From positions 1 through 5,434 of the forward strand of contig CALPIR020000163.1 of the NCBI GenBank assembly GCA_943323675.2: 5,434 nucleotides of DNA. Reading direction: 5' to 3'. Shown piece after piece: positions 5,341 to 5,434 of the stretch. The stretch is from Chitinophaga pinensis (GTDB taxonomy: Bacteria > Bacteroidota > Bacteroidia > UKL13-3). The translations under genes were made by a program, and so were the position numbers. Under the pieces are notes generated by a model. The model was not told the origin of the DNA. It searched no databases and saw only the letters and a list, made by a program, of their open reading frames with translations. Within the stretch, counting starts at the first letter, position 1; every line of letters starts with the position of its first letter.

Positions 5341-5343
5341 ATT
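5314..5343. repeat. Perfect 12-bp inverted repeat
   Basis: AATACTTTTTGT (5314-5325) and ACAAAAAGTATT (5332-5343) are exact reverse complements with a 6-nt spacer, CTTGAC. I recall, without being able to check, that sequences of the kind TTTTTGTGTCAAGACAAAAAGT are frequent between genes in Bacteroidota, which would make this a dispersed repeat. Confidence 0.8.
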
Positions 5344-5401
5344 CAAAAAAGTCAAGGCTTATGATGCTTTTACTACAATCTACTGAGTGCGTTTTTTCCG
5401 C

Positions 5402-5431
5402 GCAATCCAAGCCACTGCGTTTCTGGATTGC
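5402..5431. repeat. 8-bp inverted repeat at the window edge
   Basis: GCAATCCA (5402-5409) and TGGATTGC (5424-5431) are exact reverse complements with a 14-nt loop. It ends three bases before the window ends, so any larger element cannot be seen. No T-tract is visible. Confidence 0.65.
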
Positions 5432-5434
5432 TTA

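Larger units (their letters stand above)
4953..5434. other. Gene-free region rich in palindromes
   Basis: About 480 nt upstream of the rpsP promoter with no credible gene. Open frames on either strand run straight through palindromes, are rich in Ser/Asn/Cys, and show no conserved domain. What it does hold is a series of perfect inverted repeats (4996-5007, 5049-5070, 5172-5187, 5290-5307, 5314-5343, 5402-5431) and an 11-bp direct repeat. No tRNA, CRISPR array or transposase is visible. The pattern suggests dispersed intergenic repeat DNA, possibly several elements side by side. Confidence 0.7.

Noticed and set aside
5149..5364. Plus-strand ATG open frame of 71 codons
   Set aside because: It runs through the hairpins at 5172-5187, 5290-5307 and 5314-5343. 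The ending NTFCLDTKSIQKSQGL looks like translated repeat DNA.

Overview
The window looks like a chromosomal housekeeping segment from a member of the Bacteroidota (Flavobacteriia/Sphingobacteriia/Chitinophagia-like; I cannot name a genus). The reasons are the AT-rich sequence, the lack of Shine-Dalgarno sequences before the starts, two promoter candidates of the Bacteroidota type (TTTG near -33, TAnnTTTG-like box near -7), and proteins with Bacteroidota character, notably an S16 with a long Ala/Glu/Val-rich tail. All five genes are on the minus strand, so transcription runs from high to low coordinates.

From right to left: 4953-5434 has no credible gene and is crowded with perfect inverted repeats and short direct repeats, which looks like dispersed palindromic intergenic DNA. 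A promoter candidate (4921-4952) and a 5'-leader hairpin (4894-4916) precede rpsP (S16, 4868-4182), then rimM (4163-3648), trmD (3549-2863) and rplS (L19, 2730-2374). This is the classic S16-RimM-TrmD-L19 cluster. S16 and L19 are ribosomal proteins, RimM helps mature the 30S subunit around S19/16S rRNA, and TrmD makes m1G37 in tRNA. The trmD-rplS gap holds a hairpin and a good second promoter, so rplS can probably be transcribed on its own. A strong hairpin terminator (2317-2357) closes the cluster.

After a 306-nt gap comes valS (valyl-tRNA synthetase, from 2067). Its frame is intact through the catalytic and editing domains but meets an in-frame TAA at 12-10, roughly 190 residues before the family's usual end. 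The nine bases beyond the stop still read like the family sequence, so this looks like a point nonsense change or a base error rather than a natural end.

I see no unknown multigene system here. The items most worth a second look are the valS stop, a perfect 29-nt palindrome inside the rimM coding sequence, the uncertain rimM start, the 21-bp tandem repeats in rpsP, and the palindrome cluster upstream of the operon.
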